A DNA stretch of 13,469 nt from NCBI GenBank assembly GCA_028691175.1, contig JAQUZU010000046.1:1-13469 (forward strand), written 5' to 3'. Both the position numbers and the translations under genes were made by a program. Under the pieces are notes generated by a model that had not been told where the DNA came from, did no database searches, and worked only from the letters and a program-made list of their open reading frames with translations. The DNA is from Candidatus Kapaibacterium sp. Its GTDB lineage: Bacteria > Bacteroidota > Ignavibacteria > Kapaibacteriales > UBA2268. The stretch's first letter is position 1. Each line of letters opens with the position of its first letter. Shown here piece by piece: positions 1 through 7,810 of this stretch.

Positions 1-758
1 AGCAGACGTGTAGTCTGGCTTCCATCGATTGCCTCGTTCGTAATATACACTTCGTTATTACTCGGAGTTAGATATTTTGTATCGCGAATACCGTCGTTTT
101 TGTCCTTTATTATCACATAAACAGTTGCATCGTGCTCCGCAAGGCAGCGCCCAAGCCTCATGGTGATATCATAAGCATACTCATCTTCGCAGAGGCTATA
201 GCCATCTTTCTCTCCCATCGCTCCGGGATCCGGTCCGCCATGCCCCGGCGACAAATAGAATACACGCCCCTTCATTGAATGGTCAATTTTTTCAATGTTA
301 GCAAAAGTCTGAACAAAATCTGTTTTTACTTCTGCCTCTGATGCCTTAGGAGCAATTTTCACCGCCCATTCATCCGGAACATAAAGTATTTTAGACTGCT
401 TAAAACCTCTCGAAATAAGTTTTTTTCGAAGCAGCGTTTCGTTATATTTCTGAATTTTCAATGCAAGATTTATGTCGTCTGTCCCGATTGATCCGCGAAT
501 TGTTTCACCGTCGAAAGCCACACGTTTTACCGGCATATTATACTTTAGTCCACGAAACAGATCGCCGTTTTTCTTTACTTTTTTGGGATTTAACTCTTTA
601 AATCTGTTGTAGTTACTTTCGCTGCACTTCAAGCCGTATCTTTGCAAAAGAACATATATTCCGTCGCCCGATTTGCATATTACCTGCATTTGTCTTGCAG
701 ATACACAAAGCGTAGAACATACGAACAGAATCAATATCAGCAGAGTAGACTTTTTCAT
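1..758 (-). CDS. N-acetylmuramoyl-L-alanine amidase (Amidase_3 type), exported, with LysM-like N-terminal region; 3' end off window
   Basis: Cell-wall hydrolase predicted to cut the bond between N-acetylmuramic acid and L-alanine in peptidoglycan, outside the cytoplasmic membrane. Reading from ATG at 758, 252 complete codons are visible and the frame stays open to the edge. Residues 1-21 form a signal peptide (MKK, then a hydrophobic run, then SAR). Residues 26-78 look like a LysM-type region (KSGDGIYVLLQRYG, then ELNP). Residues 166-217 match the start of Amidase_3: YLSPGHGGPDPGAMG gives Zn ligand His173, and CEDEYAYDIT gives the Glu ligand (Glu191 or Glu193). The C-terminal part with the last Zn His and catalytic Glu is outside the window. 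There is no clear Shine-Dalgarno; the leader is A/T-rich. It lies downstream of nuoN on the same strand but is separated from it by a terminator and has its own promoter candidate. The family call is firm; the LysM call is by resemblance only. Confidence 0.85.
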   Translation of the reverse strand, partial: MKKSTLLILILFVCSTLCVSARQMQVICKSGDGIYVLLQRYGLKCSESNYNRFKELNPKKVKKNGDLFRGLKYNMPVKRVAFDGETIRGSIGTDDINLALKIQKYNETLLRKKLISRGFKQSKILYVPDEWAVKIAPKASEAEVKTDFVQTFANIEKIDHSMKGRVFYLSPGHGGPDPGAMGEKDGYSLCEDEYAYDITMRLGRCLAEHDATVYVIIKDKNDGIRDTKYLTPSNNEVYITNEAIDGSQTTRL

Positions 759-784
759 TAAATTCTAAATTTATAAACAACTTA

Positions 785-816
785 CAAAATTACGAGTTTT
801 TTTTCAATTATCCATA
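785..816 (-). promoter_or_regulatory. Bacteroidota-type promoter candidate for the amidase gene
   Basis: On the minus strand TATG (816-813) is followed after 20 nt by TAATTTTG (792-785). The second element matches the -7 consensus TAnnTTTG exactly; the -33 element matches TTTG in three of four bases. It lies 26 nt upstream of the amidase ATG and downstream of the nuo terminator, where a new promoter is needed. The same -7 octamer and the same spacing occur upstream of the phosphoesterase gene. Confidence 0.55.
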
Positions 817-822
817 TATAAG

Positions 823-855
823 CAAAAAAAACCCCTCGAAAAAGTTGAGGGGTTT
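823..855 (-). terminator. Intrinsic terminator of the nuo operon
   Basis: Arms 829-837 (AAACCCCTC) and 847-855 (GAGGGGTTT) form a perfect 9-bp stem around a 9-nt loop. On the minus strand the stem runs directly into a tract of about eight T (complement of 824-831). It starts 22 nt past the nuoN stop, so it ends the operon and insulates the amidase gene. The plus-strand side has TTTAATTTTT after the hairpin, but no plus-strand gene ends here. Confidence 0.9.
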
Positions 856-877
856 AATTTTTACGATATTTCGGATT

Positions 878-2365
878 TTAATTAAAGAACAAAGCAACAG
901 AGTTGTTTGCCCATTCAACAATAGGACCGAAATAAATTCCGAAGAGAACTACCGGAACTGTAATAATTGCTACTAACGCAATGCTCGCAGAAGAGAAAGA
1001 ATATCTTTCAACCGTATCGTTTGCATCTCCGCGCAAGTACATATTTCTCATAATCTTAGCATAGTAATAAAACGATACTACACTATTCAATATACCGATA
1101 ACTGCCAGCCAAGCCCATTGAGAGCCACTTTCGAACAATGCGGTAAAGATATAGAGTTTGCCTACAAAACCGGCAGTCGGAGGGCATCCGGCAAGTGAGA
1201 ATAAAAATATCACCATAAAGGCACCCAGCACCGGCATTTTGTAACCAATGCCGTTGTAGTCGTCGAGATCTTCAGAGCCAATTTTATTTGCGATTAGCAT
1301 AATTACTGCAAATGCACCCAATGTCATAAATGCATACATAAACAAATAAATCATGATTGAAGAAATTCCGACTTCATCCATGACTACCATGCCCATAAGG
1401 ACATATCCGGCATGAGCGATAGCGGAATATGCCATCAGTCGTTTCGCGTTATTTTGCCAGATCGCCGACAAATTACCAATGCACATTGTAAGGACTGCCA
1501 AAACGGCAAGAACGATTTTCCAATCGAGGAATGGGTCGTTCGTCAGTATCATCTGCGCAAAGCGAATAAATCCGGCAAAACCTGCAGTTTTAGACGCAAC
1601 TGCTAAGAATGCGGAAATAGTAACCGGAGCACCTTCGTAAATATCCGGAGTCCAGAAATGGAACGGAACAGCAGAGATTTTATATCCGAAACCGGCAATA
1701 ATCATTAATGAAGCAACAATCATCGGCATCATTGCTACTTTGCCCGCAGAGATTAATCCCGCCAATTCAACCAAGTTCATAGTTCCGGAAGCACCAAACA
1801 TAATCGACATACCATACACCATTATACCGGACGAGATTGAACCATAAATCACATACTTCAGCGAAGCTTCGCTTGCGCGTTTAATTTCTTTGGTAAATCC
1901 TGCCAATACATAGGAAGTAAGACTCATCATTTCGATAGCCAGATATATCATAATCATATTGGTAGCACCAGTAAGCAGGAACATTCCAAATGTCATGCCG
2001 GCTATTAGCGAGTAGTATTCCCCCATTTTGCGGTCGTCTTTGTTCAGTTCGTCCGAGAAGAACGACATCAAGCAAACTACCAACGACGAAATCAAAATCA
2101 AAAATTTGAAAAACAAGGCGAATGGGTCGACTGCAAGCATCGAGACAAAAATATTGTCCTTCACGCCACATTGCGTACATAATAGTATACCTGTAACCAC
2201 GAGTCCGACACAAACGGTATATCCCGACGCATTACGTGTTTTTTTGAACACGACGTCCATAAACAGCGCTACGATAAAAGTTACCAGCAGTGCAATTTCC
2301 GGAGCGAACACCGAGATACTTTGCGACAGATGAGCAGTCAGCAGATTCATATCAAAATTAATCAT
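878..2365 (-). CDS. nuoN: NADH-quinone oxidoreductase subunit N (complex I antiporter-like subunit, ND2 homologue)
   Basis: Membrane subunit of the proton-pumping arm, related to Mrp antiporter subunits and placed nearest the NuoA/J/K end. The 495-residue protein is almost entirely hydrophobic helices, about the usual 480-500. Conserved features, numbered from the ATG at 2365: Glu145 in YLAIEMMSLTSYVLAGF, Lys229 in GFGYKISAVPFHFWTPDIYEG, Lys259 in ASKTAGF, and Lys403 in CPPTAGFVGKLY, the charged residues of the proton path. An in-frame TTG nine codons upstream (2392) would give MIHIHEKNN first. I prefer the ATG because it has a weak GAGAA ribosome site 9 nt upstream and leaves a 36-nt gap to nuoM, like the gaps before nuoL and nuoM. 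It is the last gene of the operon. Confidence 0.95.
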   Translation of the reverse strand: MINFDMNLLTAHLSQSISVFAPEIALLVTFIVALFMDVVFKKTRNASGYTVCVGLVVTGILLCTQCGVKDNIFVSMLAVDPFALFFKFLILISSLVVCLMSFFSDELNKDDRKMGEYYSLIAGMTFGMFLLTGATNMIMIYLAIEMMSLTSYVLAGFTKEIKRASEASLKYVIYGSISSGIMVYGMSIMFGASGTMNLVELAGLISAGKVAMMPMIVASLMIIAGFGYKISAVPFHFWTPDIYEGAPVTISAFLAVASKTAGFAGFIRFAQMILTNDPFLDWKIVLAVLAVLTMCIGNLSAIWQNNAKRLMAYSAIAHAGYVLMGMVVMDEVGISSIMIYLFMYAFMTLGAFAVIMLIANKIGSEDLDDYNGIGYKMPVLGAFMVIFLFSLAGCPPTAGFVGKLYIFTALFESGSQWAWLAVIGILNSVVSFYYYAKIMRNMYLRGDANDTVERYSFSSASIALVAIITVPVVLFGIYFGPIVEWANNSVALFFN

Positions 2366-2401
2366 ATTATTTTTCTCGTGTATATGTATCAAACATAATT
2401 A

Positions 2402-4072
2402 TTAACAATTTATTCCGCCGATCATCACGAACGGTTTCATAAATTCTACGAAATGGTTGACTGAATTTGTCATCAAATCGAGTACTAATGATGGGCATAT
2501 ACCCAAGACAATTATAACTACAGCCAGCGGAACAAGCGCAGTAAGTTCGATTGCGTTGACGTCGTCGCCTTTATAAAGTTTTCCGGTCGGATCCCACGGT
2601 CCCTGCCATTTTTCCGGTAACTTTCCGAAAAATACTTTCTGCAAAGCCCAAAGCATATAAGCAGCACCAAGGATAATACCGAGACCGGAGAGCATTGTGT
2701 TCAGCGGGTATGTCTGGAAACTGCCGAGGAATACCATTGTTTCCGAGATAAATCCACTCATGCCCGGCAAGCCGATAGCGGCAAAGAATGCAATTGTCAT
2801 CAAACCGGTATAGATAGGCATTTTGTTCGCCAAGCCACCGAAATCGTCCAATCCTCTTGTATGAGCACGATCGTAAATAACACCAACAATCATGAAGAGC
2901 ATTGCAGTAATTGTACCATGGTTGAACATTTGGAAGATTCCTCCGGTGATACCCTCAGGGCGCATCGACGCAATACCGATCATTACGTATCCCATGTGAG
3001 ATACAGAAGAATATGCTATCATCTTCTTTAAATCGCGCTTTCCGACTTTGTGCTGTCCGAGTGCACAAAGTGCACCGTAAATAATACTGATCATACCGAG
3101 TGTCGAAATCCAGCACTGGAAATACCCGAGTGCTTCAGGGAAAATCGGGAATGCAATTCGAAGCATACCGTAAGTACCCATTTTCAGAAGGACACCTGCC
3201 AGAATTACAGAAATTGCTGTTGGAGCTTCAACGTGGGCATCCGGCAACCATGTATGGAAAGGAACAATTGGCACTTTGATTGCAAAGCCGATAAATAATG
3301 CTGCAAAAGCGATTAAACGAATATCCGAACCTATGCTTGCGAAGATTGAACCCGGAACAATGTTCGCTGGGTCAAGCATTGCAACCAAATTGAATGTGTG
3401 CATCATCATTCCCGGATTTGACGGATCAGGAATTTGGTATGTAAAATACAAACCTACCATAACCAAAAGCATGAAGACCGAACCAACAAATGTATAGATA
3501 AAGAATTTAATCGCGGCATACTCTTTGCGAGGACCGCCCCAAATGCCGATCAAGAAATACATCGGGATCAACATTAATTCCCAGAATACATAGAACAAGA
3601 AGAAATCAAGTGCTACGAAACAACCCATCATTGCGGTATTCAAAAGCAAGTACATCGCCATGTAACCCTTGACGGATTTTTTAACGCTAAATGAAGTGAA
3701 TGAAGCTACAAAGCAGACGATTGTCGTAAGGAGCACCATTGGTGCACTAATTCCGTCGATACCGAGATAATACTCGATATTAATAGAACCAACCATCGGC
3801 AAATTAGCCTTTATCCAAGTAAATTTTTCTACAAATTGAAACCCGTTCGGGTCATTAATTCCGGCTAAATTGTAGTCGAAATTTCCAAAAATCACCAGTG
3901 CCAACACTAACTGTACGAATGAAATTCCGACCGTCAGCCAGCGAAAATATTTTTTTGATGCATCCCTGCTAAGTTCGTCCTTGCCGGCCGGAATCAAAGC
4001 AAGAATAATCATGCCCAAAATTGGCAGGAAAGTTATCCAAGTTAAGATTGGAAATCCAAAAGTCTGTGGCAT
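2402..4072 (-). CDS. nuoM: NADH-quinone oxidoreductase subunit M (complex I antiporter-like subunit, ND4 homologue)
   Basis: Central antiporter-like subunit of the membrane arm; each such subunit is thought to move one proton per cycle. It has 556 residues, somewhat longer than the roughly 500 of E. coli, with many transmembrane helices. Family residues: Glu165 in FYVFWELMLIPMYFLIG, Lys266 in GFAIKVPIVPFHTWLPDAHVE, Lys297 in LAGVLLKMGTYG, and Glu444 in GFISE, corresponding to the TM5 Glu, TM7 Lys, TM8 Lys and TM12 Glu of the family. The LPDAHVEAPT signature separates it from NuoL (LPDAMEGPTPVSALIHAATM) and NuoN (TPDIYEGAP). It starts at ATG 4072 behind the strongest ribosome site of the operon (GGAGG), 37 nt after nuoL. 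Confidence 0.97.
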   Translation of the reverse strand: MPQTFGFPILTWITFLPILGMIILALIPAGKDELSRDASKKYFRWLTVGISFVQLVLALVIFGNFDYNLAGINDPNGFQFVEKFTWIKANLPMVGSINIEYYLGIDGISAPMVLLTTIVCFVASFTSFSVKKSVKGYMAMYLLLNTAMMGCFVALDFFLFYVFWELMLIPMYFLIGIWGGPRKEYAAIKFFIYTFVGSVFMLLVMVGLYFTYQIPDPSNPGMMMHTFNLVAMLDPANIVPGSIFASIGSDIRLIAFAALFIGFAIKVPIVPFHTWLPDAHVEAPTAISVILAGVLLKMGTYGMLRIAFPIFPEALGYFQCWISTLGMISIIYGALCALGQHKVGKRDLKKMIAYSSVSHMGYVMIGIASMRPEGITGGIFQMFNHGTITAMLFMIVGVIYDRAHTRGLDDFGGLANKMPIYTGLMTIAFFAAIGLPGMSGFISETMVFLGSFQTYPLNTMLSGLGIILGAAYMLWALQKVFFGKLPEKWQGPWDPTGKLYKGDDVNAIELTALVPLAVVIIVLGICPSLVLDLMTNSVNHFVEFMKPFVMIGGINC

Positions 4073-4076
4073 TAAA

Positions 4077-4081
4077 CCTCC
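4077..4081 (-). promoter_or_regulatory. Strong Shine-Dalgarno site of nuoM
   Basis: GGAGG on the minus strand, four bases before the nuoM ATG. Other nuo genes mostly carry AAGGA-like or weaker sites, so this is the best ribosome site in the operon. Confidence 0.7.
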
Positions 4082-4109
4082 GTTATTTTATTAGTTTATT
4101 ATTTGCGAA

Positions 4110-6317
4110 TTAAGCAAAGACATAGATCAAAGTAATTAAGCCAATAATGGCAAAAATGATCACTGTCTGAATTTTTCCTGTCTGCAATTTGCGAGTAATA
4201 CCACCGAGAGCTCCGGTAGTATTTGCAACCAAATTGACAGCCCCATCTATTACTACGCCATCGAAAATGCCGGAAATTTTACCAATGCGGGAAGTAATCC
4301 AAGCAGAGGCATTTACCAATCCATCGACAACTTTCGAATCAAAATTCGAAAATACCTTCGTTAGGAAGAGTATAAATCCGATAACAGTAGCGTCGTAAAG
4401 TTCGTCAAAATACCATTTATGGAACGAGAACGTATGCAATTTTTTGAATTGTTTTTCCATATTGTCGGCATTGAACACCCTAAACTGATAAACACAGAAG
4501 GCGAACGCGATGCCTAATCCGGCGATCAACAATGAAAGAATCATTGCCGGAACATGGAAATGATGCATAGTTTCTTCATATTCGGTAAGTGCATGATGTT
4601 GTTCGTGTCCGGTTTGCATTTCTGCAGGAGCGGCTTCGACTTGCTGCAATGGCAACATGTACGGACGCTGATATTCAGCAGGAATGGTCACTGCAGGCAT
4701 CTTTACTTTTTCATAGAACCAACCAACATTTGCGTTAATCGGATTAAAAGAATAGAAGAACCAAAGCGACAAGGTCGCCAGCACAACAAGCGGCATAACG
4801 ACACGGAACGAGTTTTCTTTTGTATTTTTTGCAATTTCTGTTTTTGGTTTTCCGTGAAATGCAACGATCGTCAATCTAAACATATAGAATGCTGTAATAC
4901 CTGCGGCACCAAAGCCTGCGATCGGCACGAGCCAGCCCAAACCGCCGGCAAGATCTGCGAATGCGAGAGTTCCGGCGAGAATGCTATCCTTACTCAAAAA
5001 TCCGGAAGTAAGCGGAACGCCGGAAATTGCCAGAGTAACGAACAGAAATGTAATATAAGTTATTTTCATATTGTTGCGCAACCCGCCCATATTATTGATG
5101 TCTTGCGGATCCATGTGGTGTTCGCCTGCATGGTGCATAGACATGTGCATTGCGTGGATTACCGAACCTGAAGCCAAGAACAAAGCGGCTTTGAACCAAG
5201 CGTGAGTAACCAAATGGAAGAAGCCGGAAGTAAATGCACCGACTCCTAGCGCCATAACCATGTAGCCAAGTTGGCTGACAGTGGAATATGCAAGGACTTT
5301 TTTAAAGTCTCGCTGCGTAATTGCGATTGTTGCCGCCATAAATGCAGTCATTGCACCGATGAAAGCGACAAAATTCATTGTAGTGGCAGTCATCATCGGA
5401 TAGATTCTGGCTGTCAAATATACGCCAGCTGCAACCATTGTTGCGGCGTGGATAAGTGCGGAAACCGGTGTCGGACCTTCCATTGCGTCCGGAAGCCAGA
5501 CATGCAACGGGAACTGTGCGGATTTACCGATTGCACCGCAAAAGATAAAGCATCCGGCAAGCGTCAGATATGTCCCGTAATTCATGCCGAGCGGAAGAGT
5601 TTTCTCTCCGGAAGCAAGTGCTGCGAGCAAATCTTGCGAGTTCATCGCCGGAAATACTTCGTCGAACATCCAATTGCCGAACACATAATAAAGCATCAGC
5701 AATCCGATCAAGAAGCCGAGATCGCCGACGCGGTTTGTCAAGAATGCTTTTTTTCCTGCATTTGCTGCGGAATCTTTTTCATACCAGAATCCGATCAACA
5801 AATACGAACAGATACCAACTAATTCCCAGCCGATATACATATTAAGCAAGTTATTTGCCAACACGATATTCAACATTGAGAATGTAAATATTCCCAAATA
5901 CGCATAAAAACGTGGAAAACGTTTATCGTCGTGCATATATACACTTGAGAATATATGAACCAAGAAGCTGATAAGCGTAACAACCAATAGCATGATTGCC
6001 GCAAGATTATCGACTCCGAGGCCCAACTGAATACCGCCATTACCGACATGGAACCAAGTAAATTTCGCCTGCACCATAGTGTCGTTTGCAAAGATCTTGA
6101 AGAACCCGTCCGTATTGGCTACTGTCTCTATAGACCCGAATACTTTGTTATAGAATACTACACACGACAAAATGAAATCGATTCCGAGCGCAGTCGTACC
6201 GATTGCAAATGACGGTTTCTTGCCTAATCTTTTGCCCCAGAAAATATTTATCGTGAAGCTTAGAAGCGGCAAGAGCAGTATAATTAACGCCATACATAGT
6301 AAATTTTCTGCTGTCAT
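4110..6317 (-). CDS. nuoL: NADH-quinone oxidoreductase subunit L (complex I distal antiporter-like subunit, ND5 homologue)
   Basis: Distal membrane subunit, with an antiporter-like body and a C-terminal region expected to form the lateral helix along the membrane arm. It has 735 residues against about 610 in E. coli. Key residues: Glu165 in YIGWELVGICSYLLIGFWYE; Lys265 in GAIGKSAQFPLHVWLPDAMEG, followed by TPVSALIHAATMVAAGVYL; Lys376 in HAWFKA; Lys443 in GFLSKDSIL. Two His-rich stretches stand out: residues 388-401 (six His, ending in MDPQD before NMGGL) and 571-588 (six His, after a Glu/Ala-rich linker). They lie between hydrophobic segments and account for part of the extra length. From memory a His-containing loop before DPQD...NMGGL is common in Bacteroidota-type NuoL. 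It starts at ATG 6317, 36 nt after nuoK, with a weak ribosome site. Confidence 0.97.
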   Translation of the reverse strand: MTAENLLCMALIILLLPLLSFTINIFWGKRLGKKPSFAIGTTALGIDFILSCVVFYNKVFGSIETVANTDGFFKIFANDTMVQAKFTWFHVGNGGIQLGLGVDNLAAIMLLVVTLISFLVHIFSSVYMHDDKRFPRFYAYLGIFTFSMLNIVLANNLLNMYIGWELVGICSYLLIGFWYEKDSAANAGKKAFLTNRVGDLGFLIGLLMLYYVFGNWMFDEVFPAMNSQDLLAALASGEKTLPLGMNYGTYLTLAGCFIFCGAIGKSAQFPLHVWLPDAMEGPTPVSALIHAATMVAAGVYLTARIYPMMTATTMNFVAFIGAMTAFMAATIAITQRDFKKVLAYSTVSQLGYMVMALGVGAFTSGFFHLVTHAWFKAALFLASGSVIHAMHMSMHHAGEHHMDPQDINNMGGLRNNMKITYITFLFVTLAISGVPLTSGFLSKDSILAGTLAFADLAGGLGWLVPIAGFGAAGITAFYMFRLTIVAFHGKPKTEIAKNTKENSFRVVMPLVVLATLSLWFFYSFNPINANVGWFYEKVKMPAVTIPAEYQRPYMLPLQQVEAAPAEMQTGHEQHHALTEYEETMHHFHVPAMILSLLIAGLGIAFAFCVYQFRVFNADNMEKQFKKLHTFSFHKWYFDELYDATVIGFILFLTKVFSNFDSKVVDGLVNASAWITSRIGKISGIFDGVVIDGAVNLVANTTGALGGITRKLQTGKIQTVIIFAIIGLITLIYVFA

Positions 6318-6353
6318 ATTTATACAAGTCTTTGTTTATTAATCATTACTTAT

Positions 6354-6662
6354 TTAGTCTTTGAGTGAATCGACTTCATCGACATTCACATGCTTATAAT
6401 TCTGATATATATTCAGCACTATCGCCAGAGCCACAGCGGCTTCGGCAGCAGCGAGGATCATCACAAACAGAGCAGCAATATGCCCCTCAATGTTCATTCC
6501 CCCAAAGCAAGCGAAAGCGACAAAATTCAGATTGGCGGAGTTAAGTATCAGCTCCAGCCCCATCAGCACCATAATTGCATTTTTGCGGGTTACTATTGCA
6601 AAGATTCCCAATGCAAAGAGGATTGCACTGACCACCAAGAATTCGTTCAAACCTATTGCCAT
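6354..6662 (-). CDS. nuoK: NADH-quinone oxidoreductase subunit K (ND4L homologue)
   Basis: Small three-helix membrane subunit linking the quinone module to the antiporter-like subunits. Its 102 residues are the family norm. Two buried glutamates essential in characterised homologues are present: Glu37 in VLMGLELILNSANLNFVAF and Glu74 in ILAAAEAAVALAIVL (E. coli Glu36 and Glu72). The tail (NYKHVNVDEVDSLKD) is hydrophilic. It starts at ATG 6662 behind AAAGGAA and lies 30 nt after nuoJ. Confidence 0.97.
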   Translation of the reverse strand: MAIGLNEFLVVSAILFALGIFAIVTRKNAIMVLMGLELILNSANLNFVAFACFGGMNIEGHIAALFVMILAAAEAAVALAIVLNIYQNYKHVNVDEVDSLKD

Positions 6663-6692
6663 TTTTTATATTCCTTTATATAGTGGTTATTC

Positions 6693-7193
6693 CTATTTCC
6701 TGCGAGCGATCAATGCCGCTCCGATTAATGCGATCAACAGTAATACGGAGCCGACTTCGAATGCAAGCAAGTATTCGGTCAATAAGAGGTTACCGACTGC
6801 ATTTATCGAGGTGTTGGTTTCATTTACCGGTGCCGAGATCCAACTGTTTGAAGTATATAGCCAAGCAAGACTGCCGGCAACCATCACTGCAAGCAATCCG
6901 CCGGCAATGTAGTTCAATTTTCCAGTAGGTCCCGTTTTTACATCTACGCCGGTAATCTTTGTGGTCAGCATCACGCCGAACACTATAAGAACCAAGATAC
7001 CTCCGACATAGATCATAATCTGAGCCACGGCGATAAAGTCAGCCATCAACATTGCATACATGCCGGCAATACCGAACAAAGTAAACAGCAATGAGAAAGC
7101 TGCGTACATGATCTTTTTGCTCAAGACCACGACTAACGCCGAAGCGACTACGATAACTGCGAACAAGTAGAAAACTATTGATTCTAAACCCAT
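6693..7193 (-). CDS. nuoJ: NADH-quinone oxidoreductase subunit J (ND6 homologue)
   Basis: Membrane subunit beside NuoA and NuoK; its third helix takes part in coupling quinone chemistry to proton transfer. It has 166 residues with five predicted helices, at about 5-24, 29-49, 53-77, 93-113 and 136-163. The family core AQIMIYVGGILVLIVFGVML (57-76) holds the conserved Tyr62 and the Gly-Gly of the helix-3 pi-bulge region. The last helix has the usual LLTEYLLAFEVGSVLLL form with Glu140 and Glu146. It starts at ATG 7193 with AAGGA 12 nt upstream, rather far. The 47-nt gap to nuoI is the largest in the operon. Confidence 0.95.
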   Translation of the reverse strand: MGLESIVFYLFAVIVVASALVVVLSKKIMYAAFSLLFTLFGIAGMYAMLMADFIAVAQIMIYVGGILVLIVFGVMLTTKITGVDVKTGPTGKLNYIAGGLLAVMVAGSLAWLYTSNSWISAPVNETNTSINAVGNLLLTEYLLAFEVGSVLLLIALIGAALIARRK

Positions 7194-7240
7194 AAGTTTT
7201 TTGTTCCTTTATTACTAACAATTATTATTTACCAAGTACA

Positions 7241-7795
7241 TCAATTCTCCGACTTTGCAGCTGCTGCAGCGGCTGCTTTTGCCTTAACTTCGTCAGCAAG
7301 TAGTTTTTTCTTTTCGGCTATTTGCTCCGGCGTCATTGTAGAGAAATGATACAACAAATCGTTTACATCATACGTGCAATAATCAAATACGGTAGTATGC
7401 TTCAAAGCCTCTGTCGGGCATGCCGCAGCACACAATCCGCAAAAGCAGCATTGAGCGAAATTTATATCGTATTTTGCGAGCCACAGACGGCGTTTAGTGC
7501 CATCGCTTAAAGTTGGCTGGTCAGGATCATTTGCAATTACCTTTACAGTATCGATTTCGATACAATCGACCGGACATGCACGAGCACAAGAAGTGCAACC
7601 GTTGCAAATATCGGGATCGAGAAGGAGTCGGTTTCTTGCTCTGTCCGGAATTTTATCTACCGCAGAAATTTCCGTATATGGATTTGTATTCGGATACTGC
7701 ACGGTTACATTCGGTGAAAACAAGTGTTTCAGAGTGAATTTCATGCCTGTAGCGGCAGTACCGAATCCATCCGTTATGTTTTTTATATATGACAT
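7241..7795 (-). CDS. nuoI: NADH-quinone oxidoreductase subunit I (2x[4Fe-4S] ferredoxin-like subunit)
   Basis: Peripheral-arm subunit carrying clusters N6a and N6b, which pass electrons to N2 in NuoB. It has 184 residues. Two complete motifs are present: Cys64-x2-Cys67-x2-Cys70-x3-Cys74-Pro and Cys116-x2-Cys119-x2-Cys122-x3-Cys126-Pro. Each motif's fourth Cys belongs to the other cluster, as in bacterial ferredoxins. The N-terminal part (GMKFTLKHLFSPNVTVQYP) resembles the amphipathic region that rests on NuoH. The segment between the motifs (about 79-115) is longer than in a minimal ferredoxin. The C-terminus (152-184) is charged and then Ala-rich (KAKAAAAAAAKSEN), looks disordered and is not needed for the fold. 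It starts at ATG 7795 behind GAAAGGA, 15 nt after nuoH. Confidence 0.97.
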   Translation of the reverse strand: MSYIKNITDGFGTAATGMKFTLKHLFSPNVTVQYPNTNPYTEISAVDKIPDRARNRLLLDPDICNGCTSCARACPVDCIEIDTVKVIANDPDQPTLSDGTKRRLWLAKYDINFAQCCFCGLCAAACPTEALKHTTVFDYCTYDVNDLLYHFSTMTPEQIAEKKKLLADEVKAKAAAAAAAKSEN

Positions 7796-7810
7796 TCTAT
7801 TTTCCTTTCG

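Noticed and set aside
2366..2392. TTG at 2392 as the start of nuoN
   Set aside because: The nine extra residues (MIHIHEKNN) are hydrophilic and unlike the family N-terminus; the ATG at 2365 has a plausible ribosome site and typical operon spacing.
4554..5171. 205-codon open frame on the plus strand inside nuoL
   Set aside because: It lies antisense to a fully conserved nuoL region, its translation is rich in Cys/His with no family resemblance, and it has no promoter or ribosome site of its own.
5271..5822. 183-codon open frame on the plus strand inside nuoL, with many cysteines
   Set aside because: The Cys-rich translation is a reading-frame shadow of common codons in nuoL; the pattern is not a regular metal-binding motif.
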